Shown here piece by piece: positions 33,425-43,914 of a stretch of DNA of 64,000 nucleotides. Source of the DNA: Ixodes scapularis (taxonomy: Eukaryota; Arthropoda; Arachnida; Ixodida; Ixodidae); contig NW_024609839.1 in the NCBI RefSeq assembly GCF_016920785.2, forward strand, positions 18,415,085 through 18,479,084, written 5' to 3'. Under the pieces are notes generated by a model that saw only the letters and a list, made by a program, of their open reading frames with translations, was not told the DNA's origin and ran no database searches. Position numbers and translations under genes: made by a program. Each line of letters starts with the position of its first letter. Position 1 is the stretch's first letter.

Positions 33425-33640
33425 AATTCCTGGTTAGCTCAGTTCGTAAAGCGCCCCACTGGAAATGGAGCTATTTCTTGTTCGATACCAGGAACAGGCG
33501 AATTTTGTTCAGTCACGCACCAGTAACCTAGCAGTGTTTGGAAGTCTTAGTTTAAACCTTGCCTCCCTTGTTGTCCTTCTCCAGGGACGATTATCGGTAT
33601 AACCGGACCCCATGTTCTTTGGTTAGACTTTCTAGGAATG
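33425..33640 (+). mobile_element. tRNA-derived SINE
   Basis: TCCTGGTTAGCTCAGTTCGTAAAGC gives the acceptor/box A region and CTTGTTCGATACC (33477-33489) box B. The cloverleaf is imperfect, especially the T arm, so it is not a functional tRNA. The body AGTCACGCACCAGTAACCTAGCAGTGTTTGG is shared with 33160-33370. Confidence 0.72.
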
Positions 33641-35490
33641 TTAGCCTAAATTGACAAACAAGTGTCAGAATTAGTTTTACTGTTGGTTGTAACCTTGACA
33701 CGTGACGTTTTCGGCTTAGGTCCGGCACTTCTGGATTGCTTCCTGGAGTGTGCAGGTAAACTGAAATATGGCCACACAGAATACGAGCTCAAAATGTATA
33801 TATTAATGTATTTTGACAGCAATTTAATGCGCACTAAAATACGCTAGGTGGCTTATCGCCCATAAATGTTAAATCTACAGGCGAGGCGTAGTTCCGCACA
33901 ATCCAGGAAATTGTACTTGTTTGTTTATTCACACATAATCTACGAGAAGCTGGTGAGCGATCATTCAGTAGAGTTCCGGAACGTGTTCTTGAACCACACG
34001 CCTGACCCATGATTCCGGAACACTTCGAATGGTGTGCTGCTGCGCATGTGTTGTCTCAGGAGGATAAAATACTTAACAAACACCCATTCATCTGGCAGCT
34101 TTATAGAGTATCCTATTTTCAACTTCAAAATTTCGACTGTCGTACGAGTCAAAAATCTTATAAAAACATTTTTATTATAAAAACAAAGTTGGTATATAAC
34201 TTAAACAGTTATGAAGTGATGCGAAGGATGACGCCCGGAGTCTCGTCGGCTGCGGAAATTCGGCGGGTACTGTGCCGTTCCTCCTCTTTTAAATACAATC
34301 TGAGGTGATTTCTTATGAAAAAGAAACCTACATGAGTCGCACCGTTCTATTAAACGCCACGACCCAAATTTGAAGAAAATCGTGATTTGTACACCCGAAA
34401 ATGATGTACACAAAACTAACTAAGTTAACAAATAAGTCTGCTGTTCAGTCCCACTTAAAAATCCTGTTCGCAAAAAAATATTGGTCATATTAGTAGACCA
34501 GCGCATTACGTTAGTGTTGTCACGTTTCTAGTTCAAGTAAAAAAAATTAAAATAGATTTTTTAATTCTTCATAAATTAATGCCAAAAGCTCAAGCAAATA
34601 TATTAGAAAAAATTTCAACTATTTTTTTTATAAACACCATTATTTTGAGAATTCTTAAGCGGGTTTCAATTACTTTTTTTTAAAAACCTTATGGTGAAAA
34701 AAAAAAACAAGAAACTTTGTTTTAAACGATTTTGTGTAGACCAATAATATATTGTCTTTTGAAAAAGAAGACTGACTTTGATGAAATTGAGATTTTGATT
34801 GGTTTTCTTTGACTGTCGGTGATTTCTAAAAAGTTGATATAATAAGCGTCTGTTTATGAACAAAGACGACTAAAATTCCTCGATAGAATTGTCCGCTTTT
34901 TTTGCACAACTAAACGAATCCATTAATTTAAAAAAAAATTACATCACGGCTTATCGCATTACACTGCCCTCAGGCACATGCAAAACTATTGTCTACGGGA
35001 ATAAAACGGTCGGAGATGATAGGAAACAATTCGTATGAAGGGAAGAGGGGCAAAAACGGCACGCAGTCAGTCTGGGAATTCTTAAATTGCTCGATGTCCG
35101 CGAACAAAAAGAAGACGTTGACCATAATCAGAGCACAGATAAGGCTTGCAAGCATAGTCGTGGGTCAATCGTTTCTTCGTATCCACGGAGATATTATGCT
35201 ACATACACCCCTAAGCTGACAGTACGGTGAAGGCTACGGCTCGCTAGACCTTTCGCAGGCCAGTCTTTGCCCACGTATCACGCTCCCGCCACACACCCTC
35301 ACGTAGAAATCGGGGTAAGCCGATGAAAACGAAGCGTTTGATTCGTCCTCCGCGCGCTTACCGTCCGCCGCACTGTCAGCTTGAATGTGAACGGAGAAAA
35401 GGGCCATGTTATCAATGCAGGCAAACAATCAATGCGTGTCTGACGGCGTGGGAATCTCCCATAACCATTGAACCTACTGATAGCGCTTGC
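33641..35490. other. No recognisable feature
   Basis: Intergenic, AT-rich (34430-34960 especially), before the serine protease homologue promoter. The longest ORF (34009-34308) has no recognised domain. Confidence 0.45.
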
Positions 35491-35492
35491 AA

Positions 35493-35530
35493 TATAAGAA
35501 CGAAACCTTCGCACGGCTCCAGCAGTCAGA
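35493..35530 (+). promoter_or_regulatory. Candidate core promoter of the serine protease homologue
   Basis: TATAAG at 35493-35498 is followed by an initiator-like AGTCAGA at 35524-35530, 25-60 bp before the ATG at 35554. Spacing of TATA to the initiator A (35528) is 35 bp, slightly long. No 5' UTR intron is needed. Confidence 0.45.
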
Positions 35531-35553
35531 AAGCAGAAGCGCAATCTGTCAAG

Positions 35554-35611
35554 ATGAAAGCCATCATTTGTTTAACGTTGCTGGTTGGGTCAGCCGTGGC
35601 CCATTACACGG
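35554..35611 (+). CDS. SPH exon 1 (signal peptide)
   Basis: Encodes residues 1-19 plus one base of Gly20. ATG chosen because it starts the hydrophobic signal; upstream in-frame ATGs exist but precede the TATA-like site. Donor G|GTAAGT at 35612. Confidence 0.88.
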
Positions 35612-38600
35612 GTAAGTGGATATCTGTTTTTTTTTTTTTATGGTATACAGTCCAAGTAGAAGCATTAGAGTTCTTTTTTTTTTTGGAGAATATATTTAAT
35701 GATTGCGAGTAACTTACGCTCACTCGGTTCAAGCATATTGCGGGACGGAACACTTCTTTCTAATTGAGATTTTGTCTTCGGTTGAAGCCAAACTTTCGTT
35801 GTTTTAATAGATAAATTATTTATCCCCTACAGCGGAAACATCAGCCGCCGCCTTTTGGGGAAGTCTATCTTTCCACTTCCTAAGCTTCCGTACAATAAAT
35901 TATTTTCTAGGGCAGTAAATTACATTACCACACTTAATGGAACCTGACGAGGGCCCAAACTTCCGGGCCTCCATTTTGTGTTCCACCCTTCTAGTAAGTT
36001 GTCCACTCGTACAAAAGCAATTATAACGCAAAATTGTGTACAACCGTCGCACTCTAGATGTATCTAGTGAGCACTAGTAACTGTCATAACTCTTCGAACT
36101 ATTTTGTTTGAAGCCCAAGAAACTGGAACCTCAGAGCAAGAATGCACTTTCTTCAATTAACTCTTTCACTACTTTAGATTGATTCTCGTACCGAGGTTTT
36201 TTTCGCTACCCCACCAGGACGAGAAGACAATCTAAAAGTGTACTCCATAAAGACCACAAATTACGAGTGCATTGTCCAGGTGGGATTTTGAACTCAATAA
36301 ACGACCAAATTTTTTACGCACCTTCAATGATTGATTGATGTCGGCACAGTTTCTCCTCCAAGCTTAAGTAATGTGGCTGTGCTTGCGGGTTATATGGTAC
36401 AGCACTTATGGAGGCTTCACTGTGCGAGACTTATCTAAACAATCAAGCCACAGTAGTAGCTATGTAACAAAACAGTAAATTTAAGACCACGTAAAGCTAG
36501 GTCTGGTGTACAGGGTAGGCAGTATAAAATCAAATAGGACTTAGTTTTTCCTTATTACTGGGGTAAGTGGATATCCGTTGTTTCTGTGTGGTATACGGTC
36601 CAACTATAAATTCCCTGTTTTCGAAGTTTTTGGGGTTTTGTTCAGTGAAGTGGTCGAGCATTTTGTATGAAAAAAATATTTGAAAAATCCGATTACCTTA
36701 AGCTCATTTGGTTCAGGCAAACGGCTGCAGGAATTATTTTTTCTCATCCAGACCTTGTTTTTGACTGAGAGTGTTCTTATATACATTGAACCCGAACTTT
36801 CGTTATTTCATTTTATAATTTTTTATCATCTACACCTAAGGTATCAGACGCATTTTGTGGGAACCTTTCGATTATTTAAGTTTTTGTACAACACGTTCCT
36901 TTCTGAGCACGTAAATTAAATTAGCACACTCACCTTACAAGCGAACAATAATAACGCAAAGTGGCGTACAAACGTTCGCAAACTTGATATTCGTACTGAG
37001 CACTAACGCCTGTCATGACAGAACGAACCATTTTGTTCAGAGCCCAAGCAAATGCAGACACACTTGGGAAGAATTAGTCTTATTCAAGTTGCTGATTCAC
37101 TATTTTAGATAGTGTCTTCTCCCTGTGTTTTCTTGCTACGCCACCAGGACACAAAGTCAATTTTAAAGTGTACCCCCTGCAGACCATACATTATGAATGC
37201 TTTGCCCAGCTGAGAATATGAACTGAATGAGTAAGCAAATGTGTTTTTGACACTGTTTGAGGGATGTCGGTTCATTGACTCCTCCGAGCTTAATTGACGA
37301 TGACTATTCTTGCGGGCTTTATGGTGCAGCAGCTACGGAGGCCTTTTTTCGCAACACTTCAATAAACATTTAAGCCACATTGGTTTCTATGTAACTAAAG
37401 AGTAACTTCAAAAACCAAATAAAATACGTCTGGTGGATGTGGTTGAATAAGACTGGATCATGCTGTCTCAATAAAAAAGAAAAAAATTAGAGCGGGTGGT
37501 GACAATTTTCTTCAAATTCGAATGCTCCGTTTCCTTTCTGTAGTCCCTTGCAACTTAAGGTAGGGCAAGGGAAACGAATCCCGAGGAGGAGGAAGCAGGC
37601 GGAACGCTGGAGAAAAAAGAAGGTTTCCCCTCTCCTCTCTGACATTCCGTCAGCTTCCTCCTCCCCGGCATTTCTTTCCCTCGATCGCCCTACCTTCTCG
37701 AGTTGCAACGGACTAGAGTAATGAACAGAGTTACACAAAATGAAGAAGGAAATTCGCTTTCAAACGAATGGGCCTTTCCAACCAAAGAGATATTTCTTCG
37801 TTCGTTCAATTGCCAAAAACCGTCATTCCCTATAAAAAAAAAACAAAAAAAAAACATTTATTTTGTTCGGCTAAATATCACATATCGACATTCACTGAAA
37901 ATTCTCAGAACCTTCAATAGACCGATTTCACCAGCAAGTTTCGCCGCGCCGCCGCTGCCGTGACGCATTCTGGGACCTTTAGTCTATGCGCAGCGAGGTT
38001 AGTGCGGTTGCGGGCGGAGATGCACTGAAGATTTGGGTGACGGCCAGCCTCGCAGGGACAGCAATAGCATTGTCGCTTCATCGAAATTTTTGTTGTTTGT
38101 TCCGCCGCTATGGTTTGTTTTACGTGTTGCATCCCTGGCTCAGAAACCTCAGCACCAGACACAAGCATGTCGGGTTTCATAGCTTTCCAAAGGATCGGCA
38201 GTTGGGAGAAGAATGAATTGCCAAAGTTCGCCGAGCATGCAGCATGGGACGGTAAACGAGTACTCGCTTGTTCGAGAGAGTTACGCAATTAGGGTTGACA
38301 GCGCGAAACCAAACTCACACGGATCCTGATCACGCTGTTGCTGAGAAGAGGAAAAAACTGGCAGAACCCGCGGGTTGACTCCGCGTTTGAGGTGCCGTAA
38401 GATCCTGCTTGCGTGTTTGCGTCCCGATGCGGCATGTCACGGTCGGCACTCAATCGTGAAACACCCGACCGGTCTTTACCCTTGCTGCACCATTCTTCTG
38501 TACATTTACAGTTTTTTTTTTTTTTTTTAAGTTCTTGCCCACGCCTAGTCACACAAAGCGAAATTATGGAGCCTTTTTTCATAGCCTTTGCTCGCTCGCC

Positions 38601-41600
38601 AAGCACACGTGGGTAAGACGCCTCACACGTCCTAAGAACAAGGTTGGCGAGCAGATATCACTAAATGTTTTGAAACCTGAATCAAAAGTAAAAGCAACGA
38701 TGAAAAATATGAAATAAACTAACATCGGTGAACCACATTTCCAAAGTGTAAGCTAGTGCCTTGTTTATAAACATACCCCAGACATTATTGCCAGGATAGG
38801 GAGTCAAAATGCGAACAATAAAAACATCGACAAAAATGCGACCAATAAAACATCGACGAACGTCGGGCAGTAGAGATAGGGCAACATTGATTGTTTCTTC
38901 CTGAAGCGTGTTTATAACCGTAACAGCACGCACATGCAAAATAAAACCCGCCACCAACATTGCTGCCCATGCTGAACAGCATACACGCCTCGATAACGAC
39001 TTAATTAACCCGTGATTCGTTGCTCCAAATGGATTCAGTGAACCCTTGGGGATAATGTAAAATATTCTTCCTCAAACAATGAGAACAAACTTCAGGGTGA
39101 AAGCGTAAAACAAGCCGTAGACTAATGTTATGGCGGCATCCAAGGCGGCTTGCTCAAGTTCGCGCATGCTCCGCAAAGTTGATGAAATATGTCTAATGGT
39201 CACACCAGCGACAAACCTATTTAAAATTTTAACTTCTGAAATTACTCATTTCTGCATAGAATATCATTTCTGATAACATTCTTAATAATCCGCAGTCTTC
39301 TAGCTTTAGAGCCATGGAGCACTTGGAGCTTTCTTAACCTGGGAGCTTCTTTTTCGTCGTCTGATCGTTTTTACTTTCTTTGAATTTTGTGTTTTATTTT
39401 CCCTCCTTATGTAAAGCCCAATGAGCGGTTAAAAGGTATAAGAGAATTAATAACATAAAAAATATCAATACAAAGATCTTTGTCGTGGGAATTCTCCCAG
39501 GAGTGTGCGGGAACCCCAAGATCAAGCCCAGGCTGGCGGCAGGGGATAGAATCGAGGGCGGTGAAGAGGCCGTACCCGGAAGTTGGCCGTGGCACGCGCA
39601 GCTCATCGGAGCCGACGGCCACCACGCTTGTAGTGGTGTCCTCATCTCAGACAAGCACGTCCTCACCGCCGCCAAGTGCCTCTGGTGAGCTGGTAGACAA
39701 GACATATAGTTTTCTTTTTTTGTGTACCTTTGTTTTAGAAGTAAAATCAACAAACGTCCATTATAAAGCATATTGAGCGGGAAGAATATGGCAAGAAGAA
39801 ATCTAGTCTTAAAAAAACACGCAGTGCATGTTTTATCTTGATCATTATAAGGAACCTGGACACGCTTAGTTCTACTTTATTGTTTGTTCGCGCTAATATC
39901 TACTTCATTTGCCGCCCGCGAAACAAAACTAACGACTGAGGGTTACAGTTCCTCTGCAGCCAATACGTCTGCATATTGTTAGCAATCTGCAGTCAAATTT
40001 TCAGCACGTCAACTAAACAAAAGACCAAAAATATCCGCCCGACATTAATTCTCAGAGGCCAAACGTTACTCTAGATGAGATGTGCCTTTCGTCATCGCCC
40101 GAATACTGCGGTCTCAGCGCCCAAGCGTGCATAGCCTCGGTTCAGTATGGCTCCACCTGCATCCTCTGCTACAGCAGTCGCCATCTTGACGCCATTCCTT
40201 TTATTTTACACTCCAACCCGCTACCCTGCGTCGCAGCTCAAAGGAACGAGCAGTACTGCATCCATACGCACACTTACAACTTCTCTGTCTCGCGTCTACT
40301 CACCCTGACGCACATCTCCGCAAGATTAGTGACCAAGAGCAACACCCAGAAAAGAGGCTCTTAATTGCTACTAATCGAAGTACACTATCCAGCAATTTGT
40401 CAGCGCCAGTATCTAATACACGTATACACTCCTTATCTGATTTGATCTTTATGTCATACCTTGAAGGTGTTGGCTGAGCGCGACGGCAGTGAGCAATGCA
40501 ACGTTTAATTCTTTATTTTTATGCGAGTAAGACAGGCTACATTGCCATTTCTCGACAACTCGATGACATAGCAGACTGTATGTTAAAGCAAACGATGAAA
40601 TTATTAAAATATCTAGAAGCTGCATCGGCAGTGCGCATTTTATATGTGCGGGACGAATACGTGACATAAGAATAGCGGTTTTAGACTTTTGCCAGTAGCC
40701 ACAATGCAATAGCAAATCTGGCCACCGTGTGTGTGTAAACCCTTTGTCGATCAGACGATCTATACAAAGACCAGAACCAAGATGGCGGCGCCTAGATGCC
40801 TTGCATTTATCCGCAGAATAAAACACAGCTATCACATCACACCGCAATTTTGAAGCTGCTCTCAGCATTGCTCACACGCAAGCGCTTTACCTCGTGTGCC
40901 TCTGGGTTCTGCGCACGCGCAATTTCTACACCTTATGTGTGCTAACGCCGGTTTGTATGAGAACAACGGGTTGCCCTATGGAGCATTTTTCGAATGTCAA
41001 GAACACCATCACTTGTTCTCCCAGGCGCCACCAGAAGGTTGGAGACGTGAAAGTCATGCTGGGTTCTCACACGAGGGACGGCAAGAGCCAGGGTCAAGTG
41101 ACCACAACCATCGCCGAAGCCTGCCTGTACAAGGGTTACGACGGAGGACACGACGTAGGTGCCATTCTAACAGTTGTGAAGAAAATTTCGTAAACTGTAG
41201 ATTAAGAACACTCTACCTCTGGTTGCGGTGTCCCTTTCCACTAGTTCATGCTTGCACTCCTAAGTGACAGTCGTTCCTTGTTGCATCCCTCAACGGCTAG
41301 CTAAGGCCTCATTTCCAAGCTTCGAATGTCTATCGATAGAGAGCGTCTGGTATTGTGGTCATCTTTCGCCAGTTGCGACCATGTTGGAGAAGCCAATGCA
41401 TTAGAAGCAAATGTCTGCTCTGCTCTCGTCATAAAACACTTGTGTATTAGAACAGCGAGGGTTGGTTTACATATGTGTACCTAAATATGCCCCAAAACAA
41501 AATGTATGGGTATCAACACAGCTAGCCTTAGATTCTCATGGAGTTTAAACTTTCTGCGATGCCTAGTTTATTTATAATGGTAAAAAATGTGCTTTAATTT

Positions 41601-43806
41601 CTCGATTGATGCGTGGACTTCACAATATAATTTACGTTTACTGTTGTACTGTGCGCACAAACACCGTCGCATGAATTATTATTGAACAATTATCTATATA
41701 AATGTGGTAGTAAAAGTCTAAATATTTAAATAATGTATGTGACATCAGCTAAATATAGTTAACCTTGAACGTAAACATGGCCGAACTCCATGTTTTGATA
41801 AAAAAGGTCAGTTTTCAAAGGTTTAGTACCTTCAAGCAATGAATACGTTGCGGGATGTACTAGTCTTCTGACGCATGAAGTTTTCATTCAAGAGCCGACT
41901 TATGACGTCCATTCTGCACTTATATACACTTCCAGAGACACTTCACTGGATTCGTCGATGCGTTAAGCGCTAAATGATTTTTTTTTTTTGTTTTATTGTG
42001 AATGAACAGTCGAACATCGCCATCTTGACATTGAAAGAAAAGGTGCCGCTGGGCGACTACATCCAGCCCGCCTGCATGCCCAAATCAGACGCCCCCGTGC
42101 CCAAGGACCTCTCGCTCTATGTCACCGGATGGGACCATGACCACGGTAAGATGACTCCCACACTTCCCAAGGCAACCTTCAGTAGCGGTTCTTAAGAATA
42201 TTCATTTTTCTCCGGTCTGTTAGGCTCAAGCATAAACGCAAAAAGTTCACACCCCTGTAACTAGAGTTCCTCGAATGATCTTTTGTCACTAACAAAGTGA
42301 GAACGGCAGGGAATCTCTTTTGGCCGGACGGCGTCTACCTTGCGGTCGTTGATTTCCACCTTGTTTTAGCTGCGCGTGCATACTCGAGGCCCGTGAGATG
42401 CCGAAGCACCATCGAAGGTAGGAAGCTCGCGCTGGAGGCGGCACAATTGAAAACCTTCCCTGCCGTTCTCAGCTTGTTGGTGACTATAAGGGTACTATGC
42501 ACAACTACGCATCAACGAGGCCAGACTGCTAACGCCTTGGGCAATCCGGTGTCTCACTCTAGACCACCACGACCACCACGACCACGACCACGAGCACGGC
42601 CACGACCACGCCGGCGACGACCTGACCTCCGGTCTGAAGCAGGCCAGGGTGAAGTCCGTCGAGAACAACGCGTGTTACAATGAGCACGACGAGGAGGTGC
42701 CCAACAGCGTCTTCTGCACCGTGTACGACGTAGGATCGCCCTGCAAGGTGAGGAATAGCCACCATGAGAAGAGCGTTTGGTTAAAAAAAACTCGAGAATG
42801 GGTAAAATTATTAATTAGGTAACGACTGAGCCTCCTTCAATCTACCAACGTTTGCGCTCATAAAAATTCTTACTTATGTCACACCGCCTGCCTAGACGTG
42901 ATACGGACACCTTTGCGCTGGCCGTGTGACATTGGTCGTCAGTATAATGAGGGGGAGATCGGATGAAAATCTCGGTGGCGTATGAAATGTATACCTTGTT
43001 GTTAACGAAGAAACACACGCCGCATTACGCCGCGGTTGCACTGCCCCTGCGCCACACGAAGGACGCCGTGTTCACCGCATACATGATGACAGAATTTTCT
43101 GCTGACACATCCTTCAAAGGAATACTTACATCTTACATATGTATGCATCGAACATGTATTTAAACAGTTTTGTGTGACCAAAGTGAGAGGACCTCTGTGC
43201 GTTCACAGTGTCACATAAATAGCATTAATATTTATGGGATATAATAAAAAAGTGATGCGTGCGATTTACCTTGCGCTTTACGAGAAAACGTGCATTCAGT
43301 TGACACCGTACATTGCAAAGTTCGACGAAACAGGAACGAATGAAATAATTGTTATAGGAGGCGTTGCATTCAGATAAAATATATTTCATAAAGAACCACG
43401 ATATCAAGATGATCTTAAGCAACAATCCGAGAAACCCACCGGTTGGAAGCTATCTGGAACCCGAGCAAATCGTGCAATCGCACCCTAGAAGAGACTTTCT
43501 TTTTTTCAGATTAAATAAATAATTGCGAGCTCGCTTGCTTTAGCCATGATGGAACCTGGAGTTCAAGAAGTGACCACCAGTATCCTAATCATGTCCCCCT
43601 CTTCTTTTCGTCGTCAGCACGACCTCGGAGCCCCGGTGGTCGGCAAGCTGAACAACTTGTGGACGCTGTACGGCGTTGTGTCCGGCGGGGCCAAGGGCTG
43701 CAAGGTGGGCGAGCACCCGATCCTCCACACCAGGGTGGCCCTCTTCACCAAGCTCATCGATGACTACACGCACGGCAAGAAGGGAAAGTGCGACATCAAG
43801 GTGTAG
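35554..43806 (+). CDS. Secreted serine protease homologue (pseudoprotease) with histidine-rich loop, six exons
   Basis: Joined exons 35554-35611, 39501-39684, 41025-41154, 42010-42145, 42563-42747 and 43618-43806 give 293 residues plus TAG, with every junction GT-AG and in frame. Residues 1-16 are a signal peptide (MKAIICLTLLVGSAVA). The trypsin fold begins RIEGGEEAVPGSWPW (36-50). The catalytic positions are all replaced: LTAAKC gives Lys78 for His57, SNIAIL gives Asn126 for Asp102, and HDLGAP gives Leu234 for Ser195. Ten cysteines after the signal fit the usual pairs 22-146, 63-79, 207-221 and 230-259, plus possibly 114-289. Residues 166-189 hold 11 His in an Asp/His repeat right after TGW. 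There is no clip domain. It cannot be an active protease; a binding, cofactor or metal-related role is inference. Arthropod homologues of this kind act in haemolymph or saliva. Confidence 0.92.
35600..37465 (+). repeat. ~950-bp tandem duplication in intron 1, including the exon-1 donor
   Basis: Unit 1 (about 35600-36550) and unit 2 (about 36552-37465) align along their whole length by eye. Shared landmarks are GGGTAAGTGGATATC (35610; 36559), TGGTATACnGTCCAA, CACCAGGACnnnAAG (36214; 37141), TTGATTGATGTCGG-like and GATGTCGG, TTGCGGG(T/C)T(A/T)TATGG (36383; 37311) and CAAGCCACAGT / TAAGCCACATT. Divergence is substantial, so the event is old. Exon-1 coding itself is not repeated beyond its last bases. 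Confidence 0.82.
37541..37712. repeat. Foldback repeat in SPH intron 1
   Basis: Left arm 37541-37620 (CCCTTGCAAC, AAGGTAGGGC, GAGGAGGAAGC, GGCGGAACG) is the inverse of the right arm 37640-37712 (CATTCCGTCAGCTTCCTCCTC...GCCCTACCTTCTCGAGTTGCAACGG), around a short loop of GAGAAAAAAGAAGG...CTCTCCTC. Small palindromic MITE is the likeliest origin. Confidence 0.7.
37965..37983 (-). promoter_or_regulatory. Staf/ZNF143-like (SBS) motif
   Basis: The minus strand reads ACTAAAGGTCCCAGAATGC, close to the animal SBS consensus ACTACAATTCCCAGAATGC (three differences). It lies in a GC-rich stretch (37935-38075), 130 bp upstream of a THAP-like start codon. ZNF143/THAP11 factors bind this motif in other animals. 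Confidence 0.5.
38110..38265 (+). pseudogene. THAP-domain fragment, decayed, in SPH intron 1
   Basis: From ATG 38110 one frame gives MVCFTCCIPG (the start of a C2CH THAP zinc finger) and, after a shift, another gives KHVGFHSFPKDRQLGEE, then TGA, then IAKVRRA. CxxPG, FHxFPKD and LxEEWIxKV are THAP landmarks, and the TGA sits where the invariant Trp codon TGG belongs. The second zinc-ligand half (C-x2-H) is not visible. Same strand as the host gene but unrelated to it; may come from a THAP gene copy or P-element-like transposon. Confidence 0.6.
38300..39500 (+). other. Rest of SPH intron 1
   Basis: AT-rich intron with a poly-T run (38511-38528). Ends ATTCTCCCAG (39491-39500) before exon 2. No other feature. 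Confidence 0.6.
39501..39684 (+). CDS. SPH exon 2 (activation site and Lys-for-His)
   Basis: Codes residues 20-80 plus two bases of Trp81: VCGNP..., RIEGGEE, CSGVLISDKHVLTAAKCL. Donor TG|GTGAGC at 39685. The Arg36-Ile37 bond is a plausible zymogen cleavage site. Confidence 0.9.
40489..40875. mobile_element. Possible MITE in SPH intron 2
   Basis: GTGAGCAATGC (40489-40499) and GCATTGCTCAC (40865-40875) are exact 11-bp inverted ends around a 365-bp interior. No target duplication is evident, so chance is possible. Confidence 0.35.
41025..41154 (+). CDS. SPH exon 3
   Basis: Residues 81-124, RHQKVGDVKVMLGSHTRDG...ACLYKGYDGGHD. Acceptor CTCCCAG, donor GAC|GTAGGT. The position equals the usual 60-100 loop region of chymotrypsin folds. 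Confidence 0.9.
42010..42145 (+). CDS. SPH exon 4 (Asn-for-Asp)
   Basis: Residues 125-169 plus one base: SNIAILTLKEKVPLGDYIQPACMP...LYVTGWDHDH. Acceptor GAACAG after a poly-T tract; donor CACG|GTAAGA. The histidine-rich stretch starts in its last four codons. Confidence 0.92.
42563..42747 (+). CDS. SPH exon 5 (histidine-rich loop)
   Basis: Residues 170-231. It opens with a CACGAC/CACCAC codon repeat (Asp-His) to residue 189, then LTSGLKQARVKSVENNACYNE...FCTVYDVGSPCK, which is the usual 156-192 region. Acceptor CACTCTAG, donor AAG|GTGAGG. The repeat suits replication slippage as the source of the insert. Confidence 0.9.
43618..43806 (+). CDS. SPH exon 6 (Leu-for-Ser, C-terminus)
   Basis: Residues 232-293: HDLGAPVVGKLNNLWTLYGVVSGG...CKVGEHPILHTRVALFTKLIDDY, ending GKCDIKV and TAG. 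Asp194 (Asp233) of the family is kept although the Ser is lost. Acceptor CGTCGTCAG. Confidence 0.92.
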   Translation, partial: HDLGAPVVGKLNNLWTLYGVVSGGAKGCKVGEHPILHTRVALFTKLIDDYTHGKKGKCDIKV

Positions 43807-43895
43807 GGGACAGGTTTGCACGGACGCTGCTCACACCTTCTCATGGCCTCGCGGGATGCTGTCGATTTTTGACATGACAAGTAAAGAAAGTACGG

Positions 43896-43901
43896 AATAA
43901 A
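43896..43901 (+). terminator. Polyadenylation signal of the SPH gene
   Basis: AATAAA (doubled as AATAAATAAA) 90 bp after the stop codon gives a short 3' UTR. Confidence 0.75.
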
Positions 43902-43914
43902 TAAACGAGTCAAA

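Noticed and set aside
33425..33495. tRNA gene (TCCTGGT...ACCAGGA pairing)
   Set aside because: The T arm is mis-sized and a second truncated copy of the same body lies at 33160; this is a SINE head.
42563..42625. CACGAC tract as a non-coding microsatellite
   Set aside because: It starts after a splice acceptor and stays in the SPH frame through to conserved downstream residues.
42559..42765. Antisense Val-rich ORF (MVAIPHLAGRSY...VVVVV)
   Set aside because: It is the reverse strand of the Asp-His codon repeat of SPH exon 5.
35554..43806. Active trypsin-like protease
   Set aside because: All three catalytic residues are substituted in clear motif contexts.
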